This document shows, piece by piece, positions 22,741-34,472 of a DNA stretch of 64,000 nucleotides. The notes under the pieces are model-generated. The model did not search any database and was not told the origin of the DNA. It worked only from the letters and a program-made list of their open reading frames with translations. Each line of letters opens with the position of its first letter. Position 1 is the first letter of the stretch. Made by a program: the position numbers and the translations under genes. The DNA is from Bactericera cockerelli. Lineage: Eukaryota; Arthropoda; Insecta; Hemiptera; Triozidae. The stretch lies in assembly GCA_024516035.1 (NCBI GenBank), contig CM044965.1:2586146-2650145 (forward strand). The letters run 5' to 3'.

Positions 22741-23509
22741 TGTCTATTATTTTCTAATTGAATGATACTAACGTTGAATTTTATGATGTGTTGTGAAATG
22801 AAACAATACAAGCAATCATATTAAAATGAAATGATATTTTTTTTTTCTTTACATTCTCCCCTCAATAAAATGCTTGATCTTTTTAATACAGCCTGTCACT
22901 CTCCACCTCTTTCAACTCATTTCTCTGCTCTCTCTCTGAAATTGAAAATTAATTACCATTTTTCCCCCATTTCTTTTTGCACTATATTATTATGTATTTG
23001 TTTCAATGTGATATTTTCAAATAATTGTTATTTTTAGAAACCCTAGCTATAAGTTTTATTATGTAATTTATGTATAATGTATTTTAAAATATGACATAAA
23101 TAAAAAATTAAATTAAATATATCTTTTCTATATAATATACCTATTATGCAAATGTACTAGTGATTCTGTGAACTCTAAACCTCACAATGATTCAACTATC
23201 ACATTATAAATGTTCAATCAAGCATTTGGACTAACTGTTTTATATTAGTTTATGGCATCAAATCCAATGTTTTTGTGGTGCTGATGACAAATTGATTTGC
23301 CATTTAATTATTTATGATCCACCAAAATTTGAATTTGTTATGGTATTCATATTTATTGGGGTCCTGGAATTTTAACTAATGCTTTTGAGTCCTATTTGGC
23401 CAACTAAGTGGTAGTCTAAAAGACAACTGAATGGTAGTCTTTTTTTGTGAAATTTGATTTTTTTTTTCTAGAATCTTTTTATTTAAACTTATTAAAACTA
23501 GGGGAGATT
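22741..23509. other. mostly unclassified AT-rich DNA
   Basis: At 23157-23250 a fragment related to the foldback at 25554 is present (actagtgattctgtgaactc). Otherwise nothing I can name. Confidence 0.5.
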
Positions 23510-23543
23510 CAGGCCACGGCTTTAAGACCAAAGCCGTGGCCTG
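23510..23543. repeat. perfect 14-bp GC-rich hairpin
   Basis: CAGGCCACGGCTTT, loop AAGACC, then AAAGCCGTGGCCTG. Exact inverted repeat, strikingly GC-rich for its surroundings. Confidence 0.9.
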
Positions 23544-23744
23544 AAAAATATTTATATTATGAAATTCATTGTGTAGACTTTCAGGTGATATGTAGATATT
23601 TAAGGGGGTTTTTCCTATTTGAACTGCCAAGGTCAAAGCCAGGGGTTATACAGCAACTTACAATAACCTTGTTTTGCCTTGGTTGAACCACAATTAGGCA
23701 GCATCACAAGGGTTCATATTCGAATAGTCACCCATTCAAATCAT

Positions 23745-23890
23745 AAAGTATTGTGTCACTTCTCGCCCATCAGAGGGGAGGCATACTAAGGGGTGGGCAG
23801 GCTACAAAACAGACCAGAAGCGTCTCAGTAGCTCCTGTTTCATGGCTACGAAATAAAAACGGCTCTGAAACACTCATCTTTTTTTTTTAA
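23745..23890 (+). repeat. T2 SINE, 3' part
   Basis: Holds aaagtattgtgtcacttctc, cagaggggaggcatact and tcctgtttcatggctacgaa, ending in a T run. Confidence 0.75.
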
Positions 23891-24207
23891 TAATAAATAT
23901 TTATTTTATCAAAACTTACCGTGGTATATCTGATGGCCTGAAGTATACAAATTGAGGGTGGAGGATTGGACAACTTGATTCTCCGGCATGTTGTCCGAAG
24001 TACACAAAACATCATTGTCTTGTGTACACTTCCCAACTTCTTGGTTCAAGTTATCATTCTTAGTACTTTGTTCCTAGTGTTAATCTGGAAACAATTGGGA
24101 ATTGAACAATCAATAAAAGCAAACATTATATAACTTGTGTGTTTAGTGCACATAATAAGGAGATATACAGGTACAAAAATATATTATGTCACTTGGGAAG
24201 TAGACAG

Positions 24208-24208
<1 letters not shown>

Positions 24209-24239
<31 letters not shown>

Positions 24240-24240
24240 C
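24209..24240. repeat. poly(T) run
   Basis: About 30 T residues, possibly the tail of a minus-strand retroposon. Confidence 0.8.
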
Positions 24241-24896
24241 AGGAATGTATTTAATTTCATTCTACAGTTTTTTCATTACAATCCCCTTGAAGTACAATAT
24301 CTTTTGTACTTTTAGGGGGGTAATTACTTTCTATTGGCTAAAATGTAAAATAAGTGTTGCATTTTTATATAAAATATCATTATACCTAACTACAAGCAAA
24401 AGCTTTATAACTAAATATTAAGGAACTCTAAAAGAGCAAGTGTTAAGGTATTACTTGCAATCTATTGTTTATCCATTGACTTTGTTTGAGTGCAACTTCT
24501 AGTTTTTTCTACATTATTTAGTGGCTAAGCTTGCAATGGGTTCTGATAAAGTGGCATATTTTTTTTTTTTTTTTTGTAGCCATGAAACAGGAGCAACTGT
24601 AGACCCTTGTGGTCTGTTTGTAGCTTTAAAATTACTTCATAAATTTGAAATTTAGGCTATTTGCTCAACAGAGTAAAAAGAAACAAAAATGACATCCACT
24701 CTGTATGTAGTCTGATACGGTCCATATGTAGAAGGTCCATATGCTGTGACTAGTGTCATCACTAGTCTGTAAGTTTGTTTAATACTAAGTTAGTGCTAAT
24801 CCCTTTTGGTTATTGCATAAACATGACACATGATAAAGGTGCAATGATGTTGAGAAAAAAATCATAACAACCACAACTTCTAAGATAGCAAAATTG
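24241..24896. other. unclassified; one reversed T2 fragment
   Basis: At 24552-24640 a T run is followed by gtagccatgaaacaggagca, the reversed end of T2. The rest is not recognised. Confidence 0.55.
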
Positions 24897-25029
24897 GGGC
24901 AAAATTAAGTCGGTTTTGTAATACCTCTGTGGCGATAAGTATCAATGTGTGTACTATCTTTGATAAGTTAAACCAGTGCTAAGTCATGACTTAAGAACTC
25001 AATATTTTGTCTATTAATTATTATTCCCT
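24897..25029 (+). mobile_element. M1 MITE copy
   Basis: GGGCAAAATTAAGTCGG start, cctctgtggcgataagtatc and agtgctaagtcatgacttaa interior, gtctattaatt near the end. Confidence 0.65.
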
Positions 25030-25553
25030 AGGTGTTTCTTAGCTATATTATCAAAACATGTATCAAATCACTAATTGTACTTAAAATTATATCAATTGAT
25101 AATTAGTCATCCTCTGGTCATCCCCAAAAGCCCAAATGTAGGCCAAACAATTCATCATCTGCAAAAAAAGAGACAGAAATATTTTTCTTATCAGTTATAC
25201 AACCCTTATCAACAAATTCTTCCATCTCACCTTGAGTTAACCCAAGAGGGTGCAATACTAACACACAAAATGAGAATCTAGCTAAACGAATAGAGGGTTG
25301 TTTCAAAAAGTACTTACACTGTAAAAACGACAGCTTAACCATTTTTGATGTGATAACTAGAAGTTCAAAAATGCACCAATTTAAATGGCCAAAAAAAGTT
25401 CTGAAAATTGCAAAATTAATTTTGCTTATTTTGATATTTTGAAACTTTAGACCAAAATTCGAAAATTTATAACCTCAAAACTGAAAAAACATAACACACA
25501 GTGTTGCCGGCTCTAAAGCATAAATTAGCCTACCTTGAATAATAATAATAATA
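25030..25553. other. nothing recognised
   Basis: Short frames on both strands have no motif support. Confidence 0.5.
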
Positions 25554-26102
25554 ACTAGTGGTTCTGTGAACTGTAAAACTCACACAGATTCAACTATCGC
25601 ACTAAAATGTTTAATCAAGCATGAGGACATCGAGACCTTTCATTCAATACCCCACTCGATAGGTTTTAATTAAAAAATATCAACCGGCCCTTTTTTTGGG
25701 CCTTTTTCGATTTTTACCACAGTGCGACCCCCTAAGCTTTCACGATCACCAAATTTTCTCAATGACTCTACAGAATTTCAAGAGCCTTGCTTGTTTCAAT
25801 GAAAATAGAAAATTCGTTTCCAATTTTCACTTCCAAGCCACTTGGGCCTCCATTTAGCCCCAAGTGGCCTAGCCTAATATGGCCCAAAAAGCACAAAAAT
25901 AGAAAACGATTTTTCTAGTTTTATTTAATAAAACAGGCTCTTGAAATTTTGTTCAGTCGTAAAATTTGGTGAATTGAAAAAGGGTCAAAAAAAAAAGGGC
26001 TGGTTGATATTTTTTAATTAAAATATATCGAGTGGGGTATTTAATGAAAGGTTTTGATGTCCACATCCTATTAAGTTTTATTAAGTTCACCGAACCACTA
26101 GT
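25554..26102. mobile_element. 549-bp foldback element
   Basis: Ends ACTAGTGGTTCTGTGAACT (left) and the near-complement agttcaccgaaccactagt (right). The arms continue through ccccactcgata and ttaattaaaaaatatcaacc on both sides. It sits in an AATAAT microsatellite, so the target duplication cannot be read. A fragment of the same end is at 23157. Confidence 0.7.
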
Positions 26103-26689
26103 AATAATAATAGTAAATCTAATAAGGGCAAATCTTTATAAAAGTAAAGCTACGAAGGAAAAAGTAAAGCTATTAAGCCCAGAACAAAATTATGACGAGG
26201 TTATGAGCATTCATTCACAATTGAATGAATGCAATGATTATTCAGGGAATGAAAATTATAACAAATTAGATTACTAACAATTATAAATTAATGTATTATC
26301 AACTTATCATGCTAATAATGAAATTTATTCAATTTCATTATAATAGTAATTTACAATAAAAAATAAAATTGAAATTAAATTAAATACTTCTATTACATTT
26401 GAATGGCTTCAATCATATGCCGTCAAACACGTGCATAATTCAATGAACTCTTGAACAGTGCATAACAAATGTACATTGAAAGTCGTTACTGGCAACACTT
26501 AAACAGATTTGTTTACAAAAATTCAAAATTCAAAATCCATAAATTTCATTTTTTTCCACATTTTCCTCATAGAAATATTAAAAGTCATTAAAAGTATAGA
26601 AAACCTTTGCATTTCCTGTGATTTTTTAGAGTTGGAAGGTTATTTTTTCAGCATTTAATCCCTCAAACAATCCCTTTCCTTCTTAAAAT

Positions 26690-26874
26690 ATGGCCGATAC
26701 CAGAAAAAGGGTTATCAAACCAACAGATGAAGAGATCTACAATGGGTTTCAGAATCTGAGATCAGAGCAAAGGGCGATAGCAACCAAATTATCAGAACTA
26801 GAACAAGAACTGGTGGAGCACAAGATTGTCCTGGACACGCTGAAAGATTTAGACGGAGATAGGAGGTGTTTCAG
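26690..26874 (+). CDS. PFDN2: prefoldin subunit 2, exon 1
   Basis: Codes for residues 1-61 plus two bases of codon 62. The donor is GTCTGT. Confidence 0.92.
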
Positions 26875-29800
26875 GTCTGTAGTTTTACCTCCGAGAAATT
26901 TCTAATATTAGAAATCAGAAGTATTGTGTTTTTTTTTCCTTCAAAGATGACTTAGATGAGACACTGAAAATAATAAATAAAAAAATGACCAAAAACTTTT
27001 ACTTTCAGACCTTATGGGTAAGCCAGCATCGATGGCACTTTGAATGCACCAGTTCTCATAGGATCACCAAAGTTAAGCATGTCCAGCGAGGTGAAGACTT
27101 TGTGATGCTGGCGTTTCGGCCCAACCCAGGCTGGGTGAGGTCAATGTGGGTAGCAGGTTTGTAAGTTCCCTGCAAATAATACCAAGATATAGGCTAAAAT
27201 AGCTGTCTTCAGTTAAAAAGAACTTGGTGCCCAATCATAATAAATAGATACTACTACCTTATGGGTAATGGAAAGTAAAAAAAAAAAAATGAGTTTCTAA
27301 TTTATGGAGGAAACAAAAGTAAAAGTTTTGTGCACTAGATCAAGTTAAATTCTTTAATTACTGCTGGCTAGTGCTTTTAAAACTACTTGCAGTTCCCATA
27401 GTTCTCTAATGACTAGTACTTCTTTCAAACAATCATCCTTGGGTAGTGTGCCAAGAACAGATGTTACATTCCCTCTAATTATAGCAATGCCTAATCTCTG
27501 AGTTAAGAAATTTCCTGCTCTGTGATCCCTCGTCTCCTGAACCAGAGCTTTGGAAACAGATTTTAATAATCCTAAAGCATCTGGTCCAAAAGAGCTGTAG
27601 GTTTCGACAGCGAAAGGCACAAACTCATATTGCTGGGCTATTTCTAGGTATTTCTTTTTTTTCCTTATCTCAGCTTGTTTGGCAGCTTCACCTGGTCTTT
27701 CTAGAGAAAATCCAATGTTAGAGACTGCCAAGGTGTCAACACAAGTTACGTCCCAGACGAGGGGTTTTCCATTTTTCCATGGAATCATGGTCATTCCGTC
27801 TGGTCTTTTACCATCTTGTCTGAAAAGACCTGATGGTTCGAGAACAGCTGGAATGTGACATGATCCCAATGCTCTTTTCAAGGTGTTATTTAAATCCCCG
27901 TGTCGACTGTACCGTCCTCTGCTTTTAGAACAACTTAACCCATGGTGACCTTTTTCATCTACTTCTGAACCACAGGGGCACACATGGGATACACAAATAT
28001 CTGAACCTAATCTTAGACCAATAGCAACTCTCAAGGTTATATCATCTAAAAAGCAACCAACATTTGCACTGGGTAAAGCTTGTAACCAAGCGCCTGACTC
28101 TTTGGTAGAGAGGGACATTAATCGAGCTTTGTTTTTGACAAAGATATAAATGAAGCATGCTGTTTCGTAATCAAGGGCTTAACCCATTCACTTTGCTGAT
28201 TTGTTAAAGGCAAGGGTGTAATGGGGCTTTCCCAAATGACTATTTTTTTCGAGCAAATGATTGATTCTAATGTAAAAAGACCCGAGGAACACGATTTTGA
28301 TGTCCAAATATTAAAAAAGTCATTCCTTAGGGATGAAAAGGCTCTCCAAAGGTCTTCCTTGAAATAACGCAATCTGATTGGTCGCCTACGCTGTGACGTC
28401 AAAAGTATGTAAACAAACAATTTTGAAACGCTATTTCGAATTTTGTGTGTAGAATTACATTAGAGTTGAATGTGAAGAGTCGATTTAAAACTGTAATAAA
28501 TTTGTGAATTTTAACTCTAATACAGTATTTTTAAACTTTAATGTCAACTAACAATGTCTAAAATGTCAGTAGATGACGGTATTGCAAAGGCTGTCAGTGG
28601 AAATTTACCTGCAGTAAGGACTTTTACAATGGCCTATTTCTTCAATTTACGCGTGTATTTCACGCGTGCTGCAGACGTACTTAGCAAACCAAATTCAAGT
28701 GCAGCCAGCCGTCCAATCGATGGCTTTGGTTAAGAAACGTCCAGCGTGGTTAGGACATAGATTGGTGAACGCTTTGGTTTAATTTAAAATTCATCACTGG
28801 TAATTTACTGACTAAAGTAAATTTGTTAAGGATAACTTTAGTGTGTATGTTGATAAATATTGGATTGCGAACTATACAAGGTTATTGGGTTATGTAAGAA
28901 TGAGAAGTTCTGTGCCATATAACTATATACGACGTATAGGCTAGAGATTTTATCAAAGGAACTCTATATCGCTCTTTTACTTCCGACTATCGAATATGAC
29001 GCTAATGAAAATCTTCTTCGTATTGCGTATTGCATTTTTTCGTTTTAAAACAATTACGGACACAATACTTCTTCGTGATTGATTCACATTGAATACACGT
29101 GGCAATTTTAAACAATAAGTAACAACAATTGGGAGTGTGAACAATAAGTAACAACATCAACAGTCTTCTGTGAAAGTGGAACGTGAATTTGCAGTGTTCA
29201 AAGGTCCAGCATGGTAACTCGTAGCAATCGGTTTTGTACTACCCAGTATGCTGGACTCTTGAACACTTCGCAAATTCTGAATTCTCACAGAACGAAAATA
29301 GAAAATAGAAATTATCAAGGTCGCGACTGCAGTATGGGCAAGCTAGACTCGAGGAGTCTAGAAAGAATACCGCGTTTTCAATCGACGTGTTTCACATTGT
29401 TTTCACAACGTGTTCCACAAACAATTCTTGTAATAGTCAGCCATAGTATCAAGGATAGTATTTATAACTAATTAATTACTGTTTTTCATTCACTGAAGGC
29501 TTCAAAAAACAATTTCATTGAAGTGATACCTATGAAAAACCTATGGAAACTGTAGTATTTCAAAACTCCAAATTTTTTGTTTACATACTTTTGACGTCAT
29601 CAAAACAAAAATGGCTGCCCGCGAAAATTAGGGTGTTTCGAATTTTCCGATTTTCAAATGAAATTTTCTCAATGATTGCGATTCCCAAATTGAAAATGGA
29701 TGTCACCAATAGAATCAGCGTGTTCTAAACCATAAGAATAATGGGTTTTTAAAAAATGTGGGAAAGCCCCATTGTCTTATCTGTGTTATCAATTAGATGA

Positions 29801-31100
29801 ATGAATCTTTCCAAAGCTGGTTTCTTGGTCACTTCCAAACTAAATGATGGACAAATTTGGGAAACTAGCACTGCAACGGAGTTAATAGAAGCTATGAAAG
29901 CGGGTAACTATTTCCTCCGTTCGTCCAATTCCCAAACCGCCAAGATTTACAGGAAATGTAGCTTGTCTCCAGGAATTAAAATCTAATTTGATATGAGCGC
30001 ACGAATAGCTCAGTGGTTAAGCACTCGCTTGCCATGCGGAAGGTCCCGGGTTCGAACCCCCGCGCCGACAAAAATTTGTAATCAAAATTTGGTTACAGTT
30101 TTTTGTAAGGGATACCTTCCGGTGCGCTCGTGTTGACCCAGCACCTAAATGGGAAGTATTGTGTCACTTCTCGCCCATCAGAGGGGAGGCATACTACGGG
30201 TTGGGCAGGCTACAACACAGACCACAAGCGTCTACAGTAGCTCCTGTTTCATGGCTACGAAACAAAAAAGGCTGTGAAACACTCATCTTTAATAAAAAAA
30301 AAAAAATAAAAAAAAATTAAGAGTGATTCTAAGGCTTTATGTATCATCTCATCAAACTTGATTAAATTTAAAGATCCATACTCATAAGCTTTGCAAGTTC
30401 TTAATAAGTAAACAAGTTTTGGAAGATTAAAACAATTCTTTAAGATAAAAAAATGACTAGTTAGATACCACCAGTCACACTACTAGACTTGTATATTGCT
30501 TTAGTTAAAAGTTAACTTGTTAATGAAATTATTACTTTCCTTATTCCTATAGTAAGGAAAGTATTGTATTTGTCAAAAATTTGACCTACCCAGTTTTTCA
30601 CATTTCTGGACAAATCAGCCTCAAGATACCAAAAAAGTTGTGGTTTGGCCATTTTTTTTTTTTTTAATGTGTTTCACAGCCTGTTTTGCTAGCCACAAAA
30701 CTGTAGCTTATGTAAATGCTTGTGATCTGTGTTGTATGACTCCCCTCTGATTGGCAAGAAGTGTCATAATACTTCCCAGGAAGGTATCCCTTACAAACAA
30801 CTGTAAAACATTTTTTTTTTTTTTTTTTGTCTTTGGGGTGTCCTGTGTTTGACACGGGAGTTTCCACTTAGTAAGGAATTATTTTACCATTGAGCTAATC
30901 ATGCTCTCTAGTTGTTCAGAGTAGCTTGTGGCTTTAAATTTTAAGTTACTGACGTGGGACTGTACTGACACATGCAGGGTTGGTCTAAGAATGGATCCTA
31001 TTTATACCTGATAAGGACTTGTGTGCGCCTTCATTCCAATAGTCCATATGATTATTATGTGGTCATCTTCATAACATCAATAAATGAGACTGCCAAATCC

Positions 31101-31132
<32 letters not shown>

Positions 31133-31976
31133 AAAAAAAAAACAGAATTATATTTTAGATAAATGAGGGACACATCAAGTTAGGCTACAGTTTAATATTG
31201 GTTGAAGCTCTCTCTGACTTGAGGGAGCATCTTGAATTTAATCCTGTTATATAATCTGGCCATTTGTCTCATTCTTGCAGGATGGGTATTAATTACAAGT
31301 CTGTTTGATCAAGCTATTTAAAAAAAATATGTTTCTGTGTGTTATTATACCACAATTTTAGTGGGTAGTGCAGAATGATAGCACTTTTCCATATCTTTAA
31401 TATCCTAATATCTTATTTTTGCCTATAATGCCGCCACTGGTCACTGCTAACATTAAAGCAGCTACTCATTTTTCCTCACTAGGTATGAGTGGCCCCCGAA
31501 CACCCAAGTAGAGCAGAAAAAATCCTGCCCCGCTGGGGATCAAACCCAGCTATTTGATCAAGATATTGGGGTTTTACTTTATTTGCTCCTCAGGAAATAA
31601 AACTCTCTACTGTTTTGCTAGTCTACTGGCTATGCCTTTGCTAGTCTACTTTCTATTTATAATAAAATGGTTTAAAATATCATGACGCTTTTACAACTTG
31701 TTGATTTATTATTGTGTTTTCAGATTGATAGGTGGTGTCCTGTGTGAGAAAACGGTCAAGGAAGTGGTTCCAACTCTCACGTCGAACAGAGAACAACTTA
31801 CCTCACTCATCGGTAGCCTCAATGAACAACTCACAAAAAAGGGAATTGAAATCAATGAATACAAAGACAAGTATGATATTCAACTGCGAGGGAGCAAGCC
31901 TGCTGCACCTGTTGCCCCGAAACAAGAAAGTGATTCCACCCAGCGGAGCGCTGGAGTTGTTGTCAATCCTGTGTGA
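26690..31976 (+). CDS. PFDN2: prefoldin subunit 2 (two exons)
   Basis: Beta-type subunit of the prefoldin hexamer, the cytosolic co-chaperone that holds unfolded actin and tubulin and passes them to the CCT chaperonin. Exon 1 is 26690-26874 and exon 2 is 31724-31976; spliced, they give 145 aa, the usual length for the family. The start is the ATG at 26690 (MADTRKRVIKPTDEEIYNGF). Residues about 12-58 form the first coiled-coil helix (ELEQELVEHKIVLDTLKDLD). Residues about 62-75 (LIGGVLCEKTVKEVVPTL) are the beta-hairpin region conserved in PFDN2. Residues about 77-113 form the second helix, followed by a short Ala/Pro/Ser-rich tail. The intron runs from donor AG|GTCTGT to acceptor TTTTCAG|ATTG, with codon AG/A split across it. 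The 4.8-kb intron carries an S5 SINE, a split retroelement, and T2 and T5 SINEs. Confidence 0.95.
27022..27190 (+). repeat. S5 SINE in the prefoldin intron
   Basis: One of the clearest 5S-like heads: catcgatggcactttgaatg, caccagttctcataggatca, ccaaagttaagcatgtccag; then core acccaggctgggtgaggtca. The 3' tail is truncated. Confidence 0.8.
27354..29990 (-). mobile_element. degraded RT + CCHC + PD-(D/E)XK retroelement, copy A
   Basis: On the minus strand, 29990-29773 reads a reverse-transcriptase C-terminal segment (QATFPVNLGGLGIGRTEE), then a frameshift to INSVAVLVSQICPS. After the transposon at 28221-29772 the frame resumes (LTNQQSEWVKPLI), shifts near 28125 and runs open for 254 codons from 28118 to 27354. 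That part contains a zinc knuckle (CPCG...HGLSC), SRGRYSRHGDLN, then RPDGMTMIPWKNGKPLVWDV, i.e. PD-x14-D as in restriction-like PD-(D/E)XK nucleases, then FVPFAVETYSSFGPDAL and QRLGIAIIRGNVTSVLGT. Known R2-type LINEs carry a CCHC plus PD-(D/E)XK nuclease after the RT. I assign the order from the sequence; the clade is an inference. It lies antisense in the prefoldin intron. Confidence 0.75.
28221..29772. mobile_element. 1.55-kb TIR transposon splitting retroelement copy A
   Basis: Terminal inverted repeats ATGGGGCTTTCCCA (28221-28234) and TGGGAAAGCCCCAT (29759-29772). Subterminal inverted blocks share TGACGTCAAAAGTATGTAAA at about 28391 and 29577 (reversed). The target duplication is not legible (gtgta on the left, tgtct on the right), so the superfamily is open. 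The interior holds a 58-codon frame starting at 28555 (MSKMSVDDGIAKAVSGNLPA) and a 5S-like segment near 28713-28770, but no recognisable transposase. Confidence 0.7.
30001..30310 (+). repeat. full-length T2 SINE
   Basis: Best T2 copy. The head gaatagctcagtggttaagc (A-box-like) and GGTTCGAACCCCC (B box) are tRNA-like but the acceptor stem does not pair. Body ccgacaaaaatttgtaatca, agggataccttccggtgcgc, tcctgtttcatggctacgaa; ends in a poly(A) run. Confidence 0.85.
30535..30650 (+). repeat. hairpin-headed dispersed repeat (second type)
   Basis: Hairpin ctttccttattcctatag with taaggaaag, followed by tttctggacaaatcagcctc. Reversed copy at 10015-10135. Confidence 0.55.
30655..30900 (-). repeat. T2 SINE, reverse, diverged
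   Basis: T run, then tgtttcacagcctgttttgc, aagaagtgtcataatacttc, aaggtatcccttacaaacaa; the head is degraded. Confidence 0.65.
31103..31141. repeat. poly(A) run
   Basis: About 39 bases, almost all A, in the prefoldin intron. Confidence 0.9.
31340..31555 (-). repeat. T5 SINE, reverse
   Basis: Plus strand shows ataccacaattttagtgggt, actcatttttcctcactagg and ccgctggggatcaaacccag; it lies 170 bp upstream of the prefoldin exon-2 acceptor. Confidence 0.7.
31724..31976 (+). CDS. PFDN2: prefoldin subunit 2, exon 2
   Basis: Codes for the end of codon 62 to residue 145 and the TGA stop. The acceptor is tgttttcag. Confidence 0.92.
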
Positions 31977-32116
31977 AAATGATTCATTTTCACCTGTGGC
32001 CTTTCTTCCTACTGTTTATCCTTTTCTATGTTCAAAACCAGCACAAAATATTTTCTTATTATCCTTGGTCAAAGGAACATCTTACATATTCCAATTTCAC
32101 TTTTCTAAGGGGCTTA

Positions 32117-32244
32117 GAGCGAAAGTAATAGACAAAGTCGAGTTCTTGAGTCATGACTTGAACTGTTTTTCCCCATTTTAGACAGTACGCAAATCAATAC
32201 TTAGTGCCACAGAGGTATTACAAAAATGTCTATTTATTTTGCCC
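32117..32244 (-). mobile_element. M1 MITE, reverse, in the prefoldin 3' region
   Basis: Plus strand: gcgaaagtaatagacaaagt, gagtcatgacttgaac, ttagtgccacagaggtatta, gtctatttattttgccc, followed by TTAA. Probably within the 3' UTR of prefoldin subunit 2. Confidence 0.65.
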
Positions 32245-32455
32245 TTAATGTTGCTTTCATCTGCATGGTTATATCATGTCAATATAACTGTCAATCCCAC
32301 ATAAGTCCCACAGGACTTTGAAAGCTATTGCCTAAATACCTTCAATTACCAAAAGTACGCCTGGTAACTGAATCAAGTCTCAGTTATATCATAATCATGC
32401 AGAAATTGTAGAGGTATAAAGTAATTTTAACTGCATTTTTTATAATTTTCATACG

Positions 32456-32461
32456 AATAAA
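32456..32461 (+). terminator. candidate poly(A) signal of prefoldin subunit 2
   Basis: First AATAAA downstream of the stop codon, 480 bp away and just upstream of the retroelement insertion at 32526. Confidence 0.45.
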
Positions 32462-32525
32462 TAGACCTACCTAAAAAAAACTGTAACTGTAAGAACTTTG
32501 TCATTTTTCGCCAAACAAATCTTGA

Positions 32526-34472
32526 GTTCCACTAGATAAAAAACCTGGAGTACGACCCATCGGTATAGGCGAGCTATTGCAACGTATCTGTGCCAAGACG
32601 ATGATTCTCATAACAAAAGAAGACATACAGGATATTTGTGGGTCTGATCAACTATGTGCAGGAACAAAGTCCGGAATTGAAGGTGCAATCCACGGAATGA
32701 CAAGTTTATTTGATCAAGATGAAAATGAAGGTTTATTACTTGTGGATGCTAATAATGCATTCAACTGTTTGAGTAGACCATTGGCGCTATGGAATGCTCG
32801 GGTACTTTGGCCGAGATGTGCACGTTTCATCTTCAATTCATACCGTGGATTTTGCTTTACCTTATTTCGTGGTACTGATAAGATGATATTAAACAAAGAA
32901 GGCACATGTCAAGGTGATCCACTTGCTATGTATGTTTATGCTCTGGGTATCCTTCCATTGATTTCCAATTTGAAAAGTCCCAATTGGTTTCAAAATTGGT
33001 ATGCAGACGATTCATCATGCACAGGACGTTTATCTGAAATAAAAAAATGGTTTCTAAAAATATTGACAGAAGGACCAAAATGGGGGTACTTTCCTGAAGC
33101 AAATAAATGTGTGCTGATTGTGAAACCAGGCTTTGAAGAACAAGCAAAGGATATTTTTCACGATTTCAATATTAAAGTTGACACCTCCTCTAAATTTCTT
33201 GGAGGCTTTGTTGGAAATACAAACAAGAAAGTTTCTTTCGTTCAAGAAAAAGTACAAGAATGGGTCCAATGCATTCAGAAGTTATCAACGGCCGCAAAAG
33301 AATATCCCCAAGCTGCTCATGCTGTAATGAGCAAATCCTTACAATTTGAATGGTCATTCATACAAAGAGTTATCCAGACTGATGATGACATCTACAAACC
33401 AATCAAAGATGCTATTCAAAAAAAATTCTTTCAGGAAGTACTGAATCGCACAACAACTGATACTGAGAATGAGCTATTCCATCTTCCAGCTAGACTAGGT
33501 GGGCTGGGTATTAAAGATCCTGTTGCTTCTAATGGTTCCAGTTATAATACTTCAGTTGAAGCTGTGTCGTTTTTGGTTGAAAGTTTAAAAAATGAAAATG
33601 AATTCAATAGCATAGAACACAATGAAAGAGTAAAAAATGTCCTTAATATCCAAAGATGTCTACGCCATCAAGAACAGAAGATCAAAAGTGATGAGATTAT
33701 TGAAACTCTACCAACACATCAACGCCGCTCCATCCAGCGCATAATTAATGGAAACGCAAGTCAATGGTTATCGGTCATCCCCACCCATTCTGATCACTTT
33801 GATTTGAATGCTACACAATTTCGGGACGCTTTATCTCTCAGATATGGGCAGCAACCAACTGGAATGCCAACACAATGCGATGGATGTTCTGAGAAGATGG
33901 ACTTGACGCACGCGCTGAACTGCAAGAAGGGAGGTTTGATTAAGCACGGACATGATGATCACAGGGACACGGGTGCAATGTTGGCAAATCTTGGATGGTA
34001 CGGAGTTAGCACAGAACCATTACTTAGAGAAGGAAATCCTCAGAATAATGAAGCAGGCTTGGTTGCTGATATTGTAATTCCAGGGTTCTGGGAGACGGGT
34101 AGATCAGCGTTTTTTGATATTCGCATTACTAATGCTGACGCTGCATCTTACTCTTCCCAATCATGGGATTCAATATCCGCTAACCAGGCTAAAGAAAAGC
34201 ACAGGAAGTATGATGGCATTGTTGAACAACTCAGAGGATCTTTTACACCTCTGGTTATATCATGTGATGGGGTGATGCACAAAGAATACGACCAGTTTCA
34301 AAGAAGAATATCAGAAAGATTAAGCGAAAAATGGAAGAAACCATTCTCAATGATCACAGCTTGGGTGAGAACTACCATACAATTCTCACTCATTCGAGCT
34401 GTGTCATTGAGAATTCGTGGTTCAAGAAGAAGAATTGTATCAACACCCTTTGAAGATGGAGCTGGCATCTAA
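32526..34472 (+). CDS. reverse transcriptase / nuclease-like protein, open over 648 codons
   Basis: The frame is open from the truncation point to a TAA at 34470-34472 with no stop or frameshift. In order: [20 protein letters not shown] (RT N-terminal signature, residues about 2-22), [30 protein letters not shown] (motif A, D about 74), [16 protein letters not shown] (motif B), NWYADDSS (motif C, YADD about 159-162), SKFLGGFVG (motif D). Near residues 450-470 lies a CDGC...HALNC zinc knuckle, then [20 protein letters not shown], which aligns by position with the PD-x14-D of copies A and B but with AD in place of PD. The catalytic RT aspartates look intact. A native start codon is missing because the 5' end is truncated. 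A captured host gene is less likely, given the target duplication. Confidence 0.85.
   Translation, partial: VPLDKKPGVRPIGIGELLQRICAKTMILITKEDIQDICGSDQLCAGTKSGIEGAIHGMTSLFDQDENEGLLLVDANNAFNCLSRPLALWNARVLWPRCARFIFNSYRGFCFTLFRGTDKMILNKEGTCQGDPLAMYVYALGILPLISNLKSPNWFQNWYADDSSCTGRLSEIKKWFLKILTEGPKWGYFPEANKCVLIVKPGFEEQAKDIFHDFNIKVDTSSKFLGGFVGNTNKKVSFVQEKVQEWVQCIQKLSTAAKEYPQAAHAVMSKSLQFEWSFIQRVIQTDDDIYKPIKDAIQKKFFQEVLNRTTTDTENELFHLPARLGGLGIKDPVASNGSSYNTSVEAVSFLVESLKNENEFNSIEHNERVKNVLNIQRCLRHQEQKIKSDEIIETLPTHQRRSIQRIINGNASQWLSVIPTHSDHFDLNATQFRDALSLRYGQQPTGMPTQCDGCSEKMDLTHALNCKKGGLIKHGHDDHRDTGAMLANLGWYGVSTEPLLREGNPQNNEAGLVADIVIPGFWETGRSAFFDIRITNADAASYSSQSWDSISANQAKEKHRKYDGIVEQLRGSFTPLVISCDGVMHKEYDQFQRRISERLSEKWKKPFSMITAWVRTTIQFSLIRAVSLRIRGSRRRIVSTPFEDGAGI

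Noticed and set aside
28221..29772. Assigning this transposon to a named superfamily
   Set aside because: Target duplication cannot be read and no transposase is recognised; the small frame at 28555 is too short to judge.
30001..30075. A functional tRNA gene
   Set aside because: A and B boxes are present, but the acceptor and anticodon stems do not pair and the sequence continues into a repeated SINE body with poly(A).
32526..34472. Host gene or domesticated RT
   Set aside because: The target duplication, poly(A) and 5' truncation show a retrotransposon insertion; no host promoter, intron or start codon is visible.
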